This document shows, in pieces, positions 16,640 to 26,103 of a DNA stretch of 64,000 bases. The number at the start of each line of letters is the position of its first letter. Position 1 is the first letter of the stretch. Under the pieces are notes generated by a model that was given only the letters and a program-made list of their open reading frames with translations, did not search any database and was not told the DNA's origin. The DNA is taken from NCBI RefSeq assembly GCF_018403325.1, contig NZ_BOSL01000002.1, positions 124,001 to 188,000 of the forward strand, given 5' to 3'. Source of the DNA: Paenibacillus vini (GTDB taxonomy: Bacteria > Bacillota > Bacilli > Paenibacillales > Paenibacillaceae). The position numbers were made by a program, and so were the translations under genes.

Positions 16640-17170
16640 ATGCCACTAACACCGCTGGATATACATAATAAGGAGTTTTCGAGACGCATTCGCGGCTATG
16701 ATGAAGACGAAGTGAACGAATTCCTCGACCAGGTCATCAAAGATTATGAAATCGTGATCCGGGAGAACAAAGAGCTGCACAATCAGCTGTTCTCGCTGCA
16801 AGAGAAGCTGGATCATTTCTCCAATATTGAAGAGACGCTTAGCAAGACGATCATAGTCGCGCAAGAGGCGGCCGATGAAGTGAAGAACAACGCGAAGAAA
16901 GAAGCGCAGCTTATCGTGAAGGAAGCCGAGAAGAATGCGGACCGGATCGTTAATGAATCGCTCTCCAAATCGCGCAAAATCGCAATGGAAGTCGAGGAGT
17001 TGAAGAAGCAGGCCTCGATCTACCGCGCCCGTTTCCGTACGTTGGTGGAAGCCCAACTGGACCTCTTGAGCCACGACGGGTGGGAGTCACTTGAGAACCG
17101 CGAGCGTTCTTTCGAACAAGAACGTGAACGTGAACGCGACCGTGACCGCGAAGTGAAAGAGATTTATTAG
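16640..17170 (+). CDS. divIVA: Cell division initiation protein DivIVA
   Basis: Coiled-coil protein that binds negatively curved membrane at septa and poles. ATG 16640 is set by AGGAGGTG at 16626-16633; the GTG at 16631 lies within that site. The 176-residue protein opens with MPLTPLDIHNKEFSRRIRGYDEDEVNEFLD, where Phe and Arg in the family are membrane-inserting. Long coiled coils follow. The tail is unusually charged (alternating Arg with Glu/Asp for about 15 residues), unlike the B. subtilis protein. Confidence 0.95.
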   Translation: MPLTPLDIHNKEFSRRIRGYDEDEVNEFLDQVIKDYEIVIRENKELHNQLFSLQEKLDHFSNIEETLSKTIIVAQEAADEVKNNAKKEAQLIVKEAEKNADRIVNESLSKSRKIAMEVEELKKQASIYRARFRTLVEAQLDLLSHDGWESLENRERSFEQERERERDRDREVKEIY

Positions 17171-17207
17171 TAAAAATTCAATCTGCGTCGATTAGGCTGC
17201 ACTTAGG

Positions 17208-17237
17208 TTGACATTCCCCTGGGAAATAAGTTATAAA
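17208..17237 (+). promoter_or_regulatory. SigA-type promoter of the ileS T-box transcript
   Basis: A perfect TTGACA (17208-17213) is 18 bases from TATAAA (17232-17237), just upstream of the T-box leader. Confidence 0.7.
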
Positions 17238-17247
17238 TAATAACATA

Positions 17248-17568
17248 TTGTAAGTTGTGTTTGTGAATTCCCTATATTGATTTGATGATGGGAACCAGTA
17301 CGCGGCGATGTTGTCCCCCAGAGAGTTGGCATTTGCTGAAAGCCAATGTTCAAGACGCCGACGGAAGATCGTCCCGGAGAAGCCTAGCTGAATTTCCGCA
17401 GGGAAAGCGTAAGCTATGCCGGCAGCCGGCCGTTATACCGGACCCATATGAAGCGTATGGGATCAAGGTGTCATGCTGACTACGGAGATGTATTAACCGT
17501 GACCGGCTTGAAACAAGGGTGGTATCGCGAGGTCAAGTCTCGTCCCTTTTGGGACGGGGCTTTTTTGA
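17248..17568 (+). promoter_or_regulatory. T-box riboswitch of ileS
   Basis: The T-box core GGGTGGTATCGCGAG at 17517-17531 is the conserved bulge that pairs with the uncharged tRNA acceptor end. A 10-bp GC-rich terminator stem (17537-17546 with 17551-17560) and six T residues follow. The upstream part shows a stem I apical region (GAGAGTTGG ... TTGCTGAAAGCCAA, about 17321-17348) and a GAAGATCGTC stretch (about 17363) that could present an ATC isoleucine specifier. Uncharged tRNA-Ile would favour the antiterminator and raise ileS expression. The specifier position is my reading, not a folded model. Confidence 0.9.
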
Positions 17569-17603
17569 TTTTACAAGAATTTTGTTGAAGGGAAGTATCA
17601 GGA

Positions 17604-20600
17604 ATGAAAAAAGTCGATATCAAAGAACAGGCCCGCACGCGCGACCTGCGTATCCTGGACAAATGGAACAGCGAGAATACGTTCAAGCGCAGTATCGAAA
17701 ACCGGGAAGGCCGCCCGAACTATGTGTTCTATGAAGGACCTCCGACCGCTAACGGACTTCCTCATATCGGTCACGTGCTGGGACGCGTCATCAAGGATTT
17801 TGTCGGCCGTTACCAGACCATGAAAGGATACCGTGTTGTTCGTAAAGCCGGATGGGATACGCACGGTCTTCCCGTCGAGCTTGGCGTTGAGAAAGAATTG
17901 GGCATTTCCGGCAAGCAGGAAATCGAGAAATACGGGATTGAGGAATTCGTTAAAAAATGTAAGGCCAGCGTATTCGGCTACGAAAAACAATGGCGTGATT
18001 TTACCGAAGCGATCGCTTACTGGACCGACCTTGATGATCCGTACATCACACTCGACAACAACTACATTGAGAGCGTGTGGAACATTTTGGCTACCATTCA
18101 CGAGAAGGGCTTGCTTTACCGGGGTCACCGGGTCAGCCCGTACTGCCCTTGCTGCCAAACCTCGCTTAGCTCGCATGAAGTGGCTCAAGGTTACGAGGAC
18201 GTGAAGGACCTGAGTGCGACCGCAAAATTCAAGCTCCATGATACAGGCGAATACGTACTTGCCTGGACGACTACGCCTTGGACTTTGCCGGCTCACGTTG
18301 CCTTGGCCGTCAATCCGGACATGGAATATGCCAAAGTAAAACAAGAGGATGGCGTATACATCGTCGCCAAGAACCTTGTCGAAAAAGTCATGAAGGGCGA
18401 CTACACCGTGGAATCGGTCGTTAAGGGATCCGATCTGGTCGGCAAAACTTATTCGCCGCCTTTCAGTTACATCCAAGCGGATAAAGTAAACGTCATCGTA
18501 GGCGCTTCGTTCGTAACGGATGCCAGCGGTACCGGTATCGTTCATATGGCTCCGGCACACGGGGAAGACGACTACAAGACCTGCCGCGAAAACGGGATCA
18601 GCTTCGTCAGCGTCGTGGACGGGCAAGGCCGTTATACGGATACGGTTAGCGATTTTGCCGGACGCTTCGTTAAAGATTGCGATCTGGATATCGTAAAAAT
18701 GCTGTCCGAGAAGGGCACACTATACAGCAAGGAAAAATACGAGCATAGCTACCCGTTCTGCTGGCGCTGCAAATCTCCGCTGCTGTATTACGCAATGGAC
18801 AGCTGGTTCATTGAAACGACAGCGGTCAAGGATCAATTGATCGCCAACAACAACTCCGTGACTTGGTATCCAGGGCATGTCCGGGAAGGCCGGTTCGGAA
18901 AGTTCCTGGAGGAACTGGTGGACTGGAACATCAGCCGAAACCGCTACTGGGGTACTCCGCTTAATGTGTGGGTTTGCCAAAGCAACGACTGCGGGAAGCA
19001 GTTCGCGCCGCATAGCTTAGCCGAGCTTCGCGCTCATGCGGTAGGAGAGGTCAGTCCGGAGCTGGAGCTTCACAAACCGTATGTGGATGAAGTGAAAGTG
19101 AAATGTCCTCACTGCGAAGATGGGATCATGGAACGGACGAGCGAAGTGATCGACGTCTGGTTCGACAGCGGCTCGATGCCTTTCGCTCAGCATCACTATC
19201 CGTTTGAGAACGAAGATACCTTTAAGGACCAATTCCCTGCGGACATGATTTGCGAAGGGATTGACCAGACACGGGGCTGGTTCTACAGCCTGCTGGCCGT
19301 ATCCACCCTGTTTACGGGTAAAGCGCCTTACAAGGCCGTTATCGCAACCGGTCACGTACTGGACGAGAACGGACAGAAGATGTCCAAGTCGAAGGGCAAT
19401 GTTATCGACCCTTGGGATATCATCAAGGAGTTCGGCACAGATGCATTCCGGTGGGCGTTGCTTTCCGACAGTGCACCGTGGAACAGCAAGCGCTTCTCCA
19501 AGGGTATCGTGGCGGAAGCGAAATCGAAAGTGGTGGATACGCTGGTTAATACCCATGCCTTCTTGACGCTGTATGCCGGCATTGACGGCTTCAAGCCGGA
19601 AGAGCATGCATTCCGCCCATCCGCGAATAAGCTGGACCGCTGGATCCTGTCCCGTTTGAACAGCCTGATCCTGGTCGTAGACAAAGGATTGGCCGTAAAT
19701 GACTTTGTGAATACTTCCAGAGCAATCGAATCTTTCATCGACGAGCTGAGCAACTGGTATATCCGCCGGTCGCGCGACCGTTTCTGGGGCAGCGGCCTGG
19801 GCGAAGACAAAGTATCCGCCTACCAGACGCTGATCAACGTGCTGCTCTCGCTGTCCAAGCTGATGGCTCCATTTACGCCGATGCTGTCCGAAGATATCTT
19901 TACGAACCTGGGAGGCGGAGAAAGCGTCCATCTGGCAGATTATCCGAAGGCGGACGAATCTCTGATCGATCTTACGCTGGAAGCGGATATGGAAAGCGCG
20001 CGGCAAATCGTTGAATTGGCCCGTAACGTCCGCAACGAAACCGGCATCAAAACCCGTCAGCCGTTGTCGAGCCTGATCGTATCCATGGATCGTGATGTGG
20101 CTTTGAACGAGTATGAGGAGATCATCAAGGAAGAAATCAACGTGAAGGCGATCGAACTGGAGACCAGCGACAGCGGGTTTGTTGATTTTACATTAAAGCT
20201 GAACCTCAAAGTGGCCGGGAAGAAGTACGGCAAGAACGTCGGCTTTCTGCAAGGCTTTCTTAAAGGTATGGCTGCCGAGGAAACCCGTAAAGTCGTGGAG
20301 AACGGCAAAGTGAACGTTACTTCTCCTGAAGGTGAGGAATTGTCTGTTACCGCAGAGGAACTCCTTGTCGAAAAACAGGCGAAAGCGGGATTTGCCTCCG
20401 CATCCGGGTACGGGATTACCGTTGCGCTGAATACCGACATCACTCCGGAGCTGGAGCAGGAAGGATGGGTGCGTGAGGTGGTTCGCGCCGTACAGGACAC
20501 ACGTAAAAAGCTCGATCTTCCGATCGAAAAGAGAGTGCATTTGACCTTGGATGTCGACGACGAGCTTAAAGCTGCCATCCAGGCTTTTGAACAGGTGCTG

Positions 20601-20705
20601 CGGGAGAACGTGCTCATTACGGACGTAACCTTTGGAACCGCGGAAGGCCAAGGAGAAACCGTAGATTTGGGCGGTAAAAAAATCGGAGTTTATATTTTGG
20701 CATAA
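17604..20705 (+). CDS. ileS: Isoleucyl-tRNA synthetase, eukaryote-like (IleS2-type)
   Basis: Charges tRNA-Ile; class Ia synthetase. At 1033 residues it is about 110 longer than B. subtilis IleS and its sequence is of the eukaryotic/IleS2 class: PPTANGLPHIGHVLGRVIKDF around the HIGH motif and RKAGWDTHGLPVELGVEKEL, where typical bacterial enzymes have DGPPYANGDIH and VPGWDTHGLPIE. KMSKS is intact (GQKMSKSKGN). Cys pairs YCPCCQ, FCWRCK and KCPHCEDG may bind zinc. The editing domain (WTTTPWTLPAHVALAVNP) is present. IleS2 enzymes are often less sensitive to mupirocin. Controlled by the T-box directly upstream. Confidence 0.95.
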   Translation: MKKVDIKEQARTRDLRILDKWNSENTFKRSIENREGRPNYVFYEGPPTANGLPHIGHVLGRVIKDFVGRYQTMKGYRVVRKAGWDTHGLPVELGVEKELGISGKQEIEKYGIEEFVKKCKASVFGYEKQWRDFTEAIAYWTDLDDPYITLDNNYIESVWNILATIHEKGLLYRGHRVSPYCPCCQTSLSSHEVAQGYEDVKDLSATAKFKLHDTGEYVLAWTTTPWTLPAHVALAVNPDMEYAKVKQEDGVYIVAKNLVEKVMKGDYTVESVVKGSDLVGKTYSPPFSYIQADKVNVIVGASFVTDASGTGIVHMAPAHGEDDYKTCRENGISFVSVVDGQGRYTDTVSDFAGRFVKDCDLDIVKMLSEKGTLYSKEKYEHSYPFCWRCKSPLLYYAMDSWFIETTAVKDQLIANNNSVTWYPGHVREGRFGKFLEELVDWNISRNRYWGTPLNVWVCQSNDCGKQFAPHSLAELRAHAVGEVSPELELHKPYVDEVKVKCPHCEDGIMERTSEVIDVWFDSGSMPFAQHHYPFENEDTFKDQFPADMICEGIDQTRGWFYSLLAVSTLFTGKAPYKAVIATGHVLDENGQKMSKSKGNVIDPWDIIKEFGTDAFRWALLSDSAPWNSKRFSKGIVAEAKSKVVDTLVNTHAFLTLYAGIDGFKPEEHAFRPSANKLDRWILSRLNSLILVVDKGLAVNDFVNTSRAIESFIDELSNWYIRRSRDRFWGSGLGEDKVSAYQTLINVLLSLSKLMAPFTPMLSEDIFTNLGGGESVHLADYPKADESLIDLTLEADMESARQIVELARNVRNETGIKTRQPLSSLIVSMDRDVALNEYEEIIKEEINVKAIELETSDSGFVDFTLKLNLKVAGKKYGKNVGFLQGFLKGMAAEETRKVVENGKVNVTSPEGEELSVTAEELLVEKQAKAGFASASGYGITVALNTDITPELEQEGWVREVVRAVQDTRKKLDLPIEKRVHLTLDVDDELKAAIQAFEQVLRENVLITDVTFGTAEGQGETVDLGGKKIGVYILA

Positions 20706-20786
20706 AGGAAGTTCCGCATAAAGGAATAAGGTTAATCCGTTGTATGGAGCGCAAGTCCAGCGGTCATACTAGGATTAACCAAGAAG

Positions 20787-20848
20787 AAACGAGCTTGGGT
20801 GAGGCATTCTTTCATTTCGAAAGAGTCCGCCCGGGCTCGTTTCATTTT
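20787..20848 (+). terminator. Terminator region after ileS
   Basis: AAACGAGCTTGGGTG (from 20787) pairs with CGCCCGGGCTCGTTT (to 20843), followed by CATTTTTG. A separate perfect 9-bp stem (GGTTAATCC 20730-20738 with GGATTAACC 20772-20780) lies just before it. Confidence 0.65.
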
Positions 20849-20861
20849 TGCGGAGGTGCCG

Positions 20862-21236
20862 ATGAAGCGTCGAATAAAGAACGGTAAAACTAAAATCGAA
20901 TCACCGCCGGAAGACCCTCAAATGCCGATTCCCCAGACGCCCGAAGAGCAGATGAGCGCCATTTACCGGCTAACATTGAGCTGGACCAGGCAGTTGGAAA
21001 GATCCAGAATTGCCGAATACACGGAACTGCTAAACCGGCCATGGCGTCTAATTTGGCTGAATTTGTTATCCGGCACGGCAAGAGGGGTCGGCATTGCGAT
21101 CGGCTTTACTTTTTTTGCGGCAACGATCATTTATGTCCTTCAGGTACTGGGCGCGCTTAACCTGCCGATTATCGGCGATTATATCGCGGACATCGTACGG
21201 ATCGTACAAAGACAGCTTGAACTCAATACTTATTAG
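20862..21236 (+). CDS. DUF5665-type membrane protein
   Basis: 124 residues. ATG 20862 follows GGAGGTG at 20852-20858; a GTG at 20799 would start inside the ileS terminator. The N-terminus is charged and Pro-rich, then a conserved segment (RIAEYTELLNRPWRLIWLNLLSG) leads into a Gly-rich hydrophobic helix (TARGVGIAIGFTFFAATIIYVLQVLGALNLPIIGDYIADIV). The pattern matches DUF5665 proteins of unknown function. Its 3' end overlaps the convergent yteA gene by 14 bases. Confidence 0.75.
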   Translation: MKRRIKNGKTKIESPPEDPQMPIPQTPEEQMSAIYRLTLSWTRQLERSRIAEYTELLNRPWRLIWLNLLSGTARGVGIAIGFTFFAATIIYVLQVLGALNLPIIGDYIADIVRIVQRQLELNTY

Positions 21237-21960
21237 ATCCTGTGCCCAAAGAGTCCTCGCTATCCAGATGTTCCGTGGCCTGCATATGCTTTCTGTATAA
21301 TCCGTTCCGGTAAAAAACGACGTTCTCTCCATAGATGTCGGTCGCGACAAATGTTTCATATGGCTCGACAAACCCGTCAAGCTCTTCCGAGGCTTCGATT
21401 TCCATGTCGTTGTAGTCATCGATTTCGTTATCTTCGGCAAGCGCCGGCGAGTTGGATGTCCCAAAGCCTTCGACGATTTGCCAAGCGTCCTCGCCGTCAA
21501 AGCCGTTCTGATCCTCATGCTCGTCAAGGCTCGTACGGCCAAAAGGTGGTGCCAGAAACAGTTCCTCGATCGGCCGTTTTGCTGAAACAAAGGATTGAGG
21601 GCTATCATCAACGCAGTAAGCCGTTTCAGGTACGGCCTTCAGGCGTTCGAAGCTGATGGGCTCTTTGCAAGTTTGACAATATCCGTAAGTCCCTTCGGCC
21701 ATCCGGTCCAGGGCTCCGTTGATCCGGGTCAGCCTCAGTTCATCATGCTCGTTCAATGCCAGGTCTTTGCCGCGTTCAAACATTTCGGTTCCGATATCGG
21801 CCGGATGGTTGTCGATGGAGGACAACTCGCTCGTGTTATCCCGCAGGGAACCGCGAAGTCCGTAATGATCCTTTTCCTCAAGCATTCGATACGTTTCGTC
21901 ACGGGCCGTTTCAAGGTCCGATTTCAGCTCCGCCAGTTGCTGCTTCGTCAGGTGTGGCAT
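21223..21960 (-). CDS. yteA: YteA family TraR/DksA-type zinc-finger protein
   Basis: 245 residues. The DksA/TraR-like part covers the first 110 residues (SSIDNHPADIGTEMFERGKDL, RINGALDRMAEGTYGYCQTC). The zinc-finger segment CQTCKEPISFERLKAVPETAYC has three visible Cys and ends in VDD rather than a fourth Cys, as in many YteA proteins. An acidic tail follows. AGGAGA precedes the start. Sporulation-linked in some relatives; the function is not settled. It is the only minus-strand gene in the first 34 kb. Confidence 0.85.
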   Translation of the reverse strand: MPHLTKQQLAELKSDLETARDETYRMLEEKDHYGLRGSLRDNTSELSSIDNHPADIGTEMFERGKDLALNEHDELRLTRINGALDRMAEGTYGYCQTCKEPISFERLKAVPETAYCVDDSPQSFVSAKRPIEELFLAPPFGRTSLDEHEDQNGFDGEDAWQIVEGFGTSNSPALAEDNEIDDYNDMEIEASEELDGFVEPYETFVATDIYGENVVFYRNGLYRKHMQATEHLDSEDSLGTGSNKY

Positions 21961-22060
21961 GGAAGGTTCTCCTTTCCGGAAAAAATCGTTTGGGTATTTT
22001 GCCGTAAAGCTATTTTGCGCAGAAGCATGACGTTTTACCTAAGGAAAATCCTTTCGTGCA

Positions 22061-22090
22061 TGGACGGGTGAATTGCGGCTGTGCTACAAT
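22061..22090 (+). promoter_or_regulatory. Candidate promoter of lspA
   Basis: TGGACG (22061-22066) and TACAAT (22085-22090) are 18 bases apart, 75 bases upstream of the lspA start. Confidence 0.4.
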
Positions 22091-22164
22091 ATACAGGTCT
22101 TAGAAGTGGAACATTCTGTCGCATTCTTTCGGCAGTCTAACGAAAAAACGAGGTGAATTCCCGC

Positions 22165-22662
22165 GTGATCTATTTTCTGATTGCATTAATTGTGTTTTTA
22201 ATCGACCAAGGAACGAAATATCTGATTGCGTCCGGTTTAACGATCGGGGAACAAATTCCGGTCATCGGCGACTTTTTCCTGATTACTTCCCACCGGAATA
22301 CGGGGGCGGCATTCGGGATACTGGAAGGGCAGCGTTGGTTTTTTATCGTGATTACGACTGTCGTTGTTGTGGGTATCATCTGGTATTTGCAAAAAGTGAA
22401 GTCGTCGGGCAACAAGCTGCTGCCTACCGCGCTGTCGCTCGTATTGGGCGGAGCCGTGGGGAATTTCCTCGACCGGGCCGTAAGCGGCGAAGTCGTCGAT
22501 TTCCTTCAATTCAATTTTGGCACTTACACCTTTCCGATTTTTAACGTGGCGGACTCCTGTATTGTGATCGGGGTATGTCTCATCGTTTTGGATTCCATTT
22601 TGGAAATTCGCAGAGAAAAACAACAACAGTTGACTAAACATGAGCAAGAGGAGCAAGTATGA
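22165..22662 (+). CDS. lspA: Lipoprotein signal peptidase (signal peptidase II)
   Basis: Aspartic membrane protease that removes signal peptides from diacylglyceryl-modified prolipoproteins. GTG 22165 gives the family start MIYFLIALIVFLIDQGTKYL with GAGGTG nine bases upstream; the GTG at 22153 is part of that ribosome site. The 165-residue protein has four membrane helices and the two catalytic Asp motifs GNFLDRAVSGEVVDF and FNVADSCIVIG. Several lipoproteins in this window are expected substrates. The stop overlaps the next start (ATGA). Confidence 0.95.
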   Translation: MIYFLIALIVFLIDQGTKYLIASGLTIGEQIPVIGDFFLITSHRNTGAAFGILEGQRWFFIVITTVVVVGIIWYLQKVKSSGNKLLPTALSLVLGGAVGNFLDRAVSGEVVDFLQFNFGTYTFPIFNVADSCIVIGVCLIVLDSILEIRREKQQQLTKHEQEEQV

Positions 22663-23609
22663 TATTGGACAAGCCTTTCTTTGATCCTGAAGACGGAAAT
22701 GCAGAATGGACGGCGGATGCCGGTGCAGCGAAGGATCGAATCGACAAGTATATTAAAGTCCAGGTAGGCGAGGAGTACTCCCGGAGCCAGATTCAGCTTT
22801 GGATCGAAAACGGGGACATTCTCGTCAACGGCGGCCGCATCAAAGCTAATTATAAAATCGCCGAGGGGGACGTCATTACATTGACCGTCCCGGAAGCAGA
22901 GCCGGTAGAAATTGTACCTGAAGATATTCCGCTCGATGTGTATTATGAAGACGCGGATGTCATTGTCGTAAACAAGGAGCGCGGGATGGTGGTACATCCG
23001 GCCCCCGGACATTCCTCGGGAACTCTGGTGAATGCGCTGATGTTTCATTGCAAGGACTTATCGGGCATCAACGGGGAACTTCGACCGGGCATCGTACACC
23101 GCATCGATAAAGACACTTCAGGTTTGTTGATGGCCGCCAAAAATGATAAGGCCCATGCATCTTTGGCCGTTCAGCTGAAGGAGCATTCGGTGACCCGCAA
23201 GTATTACGCCCTGGTTCACGGGAATGTAAGTCACGACCAGGGAACGGTTGACGCTCCGATAGGACGGGATCCCCATGACCGTAAAATGTATACGGTGATC
23301 GAGCGGAACAGCAAGGAAGCAGTCACGCATTTTCAAGTGGCGGAACGTTTTGGCGACTATACGCTGCTGGAGCTTAAATTGGAGACCGGGCGGACGCATC
23401 AAATCCGTGTGCATATGAAATTTATAGGGCATCCGCTGGTCGGAGATCCATTGTACGGGCGGAGTAAGGGCAGCCTTAAATTGTCCGGGCAGGCGCTGCA
23501 TGCCGCGGTGCTGGGATTTGTCCATCCATCAAGCGGAGAATACCTGGAATTCAGCGCACCGATTCCGGGCGATATGGAGGATCTGCTGCATTCCCTGCGT
23601 AATCGTTAA
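22659..23609 (+). CDS. rluD: RluD-type 23S rRNA pseudouridine synthase (YlyB-like)
   Basis: RluA/RluD family enzyme of 316 residues. An N-terminal S4 domain (RIDKYIKVQVGEEYSRSQIQ) is followed by the catalytic domain with HRIDKDTSGLLMAAK (catalytic Asp) and the RTHQIRVHMKFIGHPLVGD motif. The ATGA overlap with lspA indicates coupling, the same order as lspA-ylyB in B. subtilis. The exact uridine target is inferred from relatives. Confidence 0.9.
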   Translation: MILDKPFFDPEDGNAEWTADAGAAKDRIDKYIKVQVGEEYSRSQIQLWIENGDILVNGGRIKANYKIAEGDVITLTVPEAEPVEIVPEDIPLDVYYEDADVIVVNKERGMVVHPAPGHSSGTLVNALMFHCKDLSGINGELRPGIVHRIDKDTSGLLMAAKNDKAHASLAVQLKEHSVTRKYYALVHGNVSHDQGTVDAPIGRDPHDRKMYTVIERNSKEAVTHFQVAERFGDYTLLELKLETGRTHQIRVHMKFIGHPLVGDPLYGRSKGSLKLSGQALHAAVLGFVHPSSGEYLEFSAPIPGDMEDLLHSLRNR

Positions 23610-23635
23610 TCGAATATTCAATGACTGATCCATTG

Positions 23636-23694
23636 AGAGCATCCTTTTCCAAACGTGCATTTTGTGCAAATTGGAACGAAGGATGCTCTTTTTG
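23636..23694 (+). terminator. Terminator of lspA-rluD
   Basis: AGAGCATCCTT (23636-23646) pairs with AAGGATGCTCT (23679-23689), with an inner TTCCAA/TTGGAA pairing, then a T run. Confidence 0.85.
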
Positions 23695-23861
23695 ATTGGC
23701 TTAATCCAGTACCACATCCACTTCGATAGTTATCTTATAAAGTCGATAAGTACAAACGATCCGGTGAATAATCCATTCTCCAAAAACCCCGATTCCATTT
23801 AAGCTGGATATAAGAAAAAGGACCAGACAAGGGAGATTTTGAAGAAGGGAATGGACATTTT

Positions 23862-25118
23862 ATGAGTATAGAATTATATCAAGAGACATATATCCAGCGT
23901 CAATTTGCCGATCGTATCGGAGGAGCCAATTATGGGAAGGATACCGCCATTTATAAATTTGAAAAAATCAAACGCGCAAAAGCAGCGGCAAAAAGAGATT
24001 TTCCCAATGTGGAATTGATTGATATGGGCGTTGGTGAACCTGACGAAATGGCGGATCCCGGGATCGTAGCGAAGCTGGCTGAGGAAGCGGCCAAACCGGA
24101 GAACCGCGGCTACGCGGACAATGGAATTGCCGAATTCAAATCGGCTGCAGCCCTTTATCTTCAAGAGGTCTTCGGCGTAACGGGAATCGATCCAGAAATG
24201 GAAATCGTGCATTCCATCGGCTCCAAGCCGGCTCTCGCAATGCTGCCATCCTGTTTTATTAACCCTGGAGACATTACGATTATGACGGTACCGGGCTATC
24301 CGATTCTTGGGACGCATACGAAATATCTTGGCGGTGAAGTGTACACGGTACCGTTGACGGAAGAAAATCATTTTTTGCCGGACCTGGCTTCGATTCCCGA
24401 AGAAATTGCCCGCAAGGCCAAGCTGCTCTATCTGAACTATCCGAACAATCCGACAGGCGCAAGCGCCACGGCGGAGTTCTTTGCGGAAGTGGTGGAATGG
24501 GCCCGTAAATTTAATGTGGTTGTCGTGCATGACGCTCCTTACGCCGCTTTAACCTATGACGGATTGAAGCCGCTCAGTTTTCTATCTATACCCGGAGCAA
24601 AGGATGTAGGCGTCGAGCTGCACTCCTTATCGAAATCTTACAATATGACCGGTTGGAGAATCGGATTTGTGGCCGGGAACCCTCTGATTGTAAAAGCATT
24701 CAGCGATGTGAAGGATAATAACGATTCCGGCCAGTTCATTGCCATACAGAAAGCGGCAGCATATGGTTTAGCCCATCCTGAAATCACGGAGCGGATTGCC
24801 GAAAAATACTCGCGCCGCCACAATCTGCTGGTTGCCGCGCTGAATGAACTCGGGTTCAAGGCCAAAAAACCGAAAGGCTCGTTCTTCCTCTACGTAGCCG
24901 CTCCGAAAGGGGTCGAAGGCGGACCGTCATTTGCGACGGCGGAGGATTTTGCTCAATACCTGATCCGGGAGAAACTGATTTCGACGGTTCCTTGGGATGA
25001 TGCCGGGCCTTACGTTCGCTTTTCGGTTACGTTCGCGGCAAGCGGAGCTGCGGAAGAAGAGAGGGTCATCTCGGAAATCAAACGCCGTCTTGGCGATGTG
25101 AAGTTCATATTTGAATAA
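23862..25118 (+). CDS. dapL: LL-diaminopimelate aminotransferase
   Basis: Class I/II PLP aminotransferase that converts tetrahydrodipicolinate to LL-diaminopimelate in one step for lysine and peptidoglycan. The 418-residue length fits DapL. Visible motifs: DMGVGEPDEMAD, YADNGIAEFKSA, NYPNNPTGA, HDAPYAAL, and the PLP lysine in SLSKSYNMTGWRIGF (about Lys258). It stands alone with a 250-base upstream gap and its own terminator. Another aminotransferase role cannot be excluded, but residue patterns favour DapL. Confidence 0.85.
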   Translation: MSIELYQETYIQRQFADRIGGANYGKDTAIYKFEKIKRAKAAAKRDFPNVELIDMGVGEPDEMADPGIVAKLAEEAAKPENRGYADNGIAEFKSAAALYLQEVFGVTGIDPEMEIVHSIGSKPALAMLPSCFINPGDITIMTVPGYPILGTHTKYLGGEVYTVPLTEENHFLPDLASIPEEIARKAKLLYLNYPNNPTGASATAEFFAEVVEWARKFNVVVVHDAPYAALTYDGLKPLSFLSIPGAKDVGVELHSLSKSYNMTGWRIGFVAGNPLIVKAFSDVKDNNDSGQFIAIQKAAAYGLAHPEITERIAEKYSRRHNLLVAALNELGFKAKKPKGSFFLYVAAPKGVEGGPSFATAEDFAQYLIREKLISTVPWDDAGPYVRFSVTFAASGAAEEERVISEIKRRLGDVKFIFE

Positions 25119-25126
25119 CGATCTGG

Positions 25127-25157
25127 AACCGTCCGGCAAGCAGCCGGGCGGTTTTTT
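25127..25157 (+). terminator. Terminator of dapL
   Basis: AACCGTCCGGC (25127-25137) pairs with GCCGGGCGGTT (25143-25153), followed by a T run. Confidence 0.9.
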
Positions 25158-25300
25158 CTATGCAGACCCGCAAAAATGGATTGAATAAATATTAATTATA
25201 ATGTATATTTATTAGCAGGAAAACTTTCGCTGCTCTTTATTAAGGAACAAGGATGCCGACATCGATTTCAGCCAGGGATAATTATCCAAGGGTGGTTGTC

Positions 25301-25329
25301 TTGACAGTCAGGCCGCATTCTGTCATAAT
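25301..25329 (+). promoter_or_regulatory. SigA promoter of the pyr operon
   Basis: TTGACA (25301-25306) and CATAAT (25324-25329) are separated by 17 bases, 30 bases before the PyrR-binding loop. Confidence 0.75.
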
Positions 25330-25344
25330 TCATGTAAATCAATA

Positions 25345-26102
<758 letters not shown>

Positions 26103-26103
<1 letters not shown>

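Noticed and set aside
17598-18626. 342-codon minus-strand frame opposite ileS
   Set aside because: Antisense shadow; the plus strand has an uninterrupted synthetase with all signature motifs.
17604-20705. Hyper-resistant IleS2 with altered HIGH motif
   Set aside because: The sequence has the normal HIGH and KMSKS motifs.
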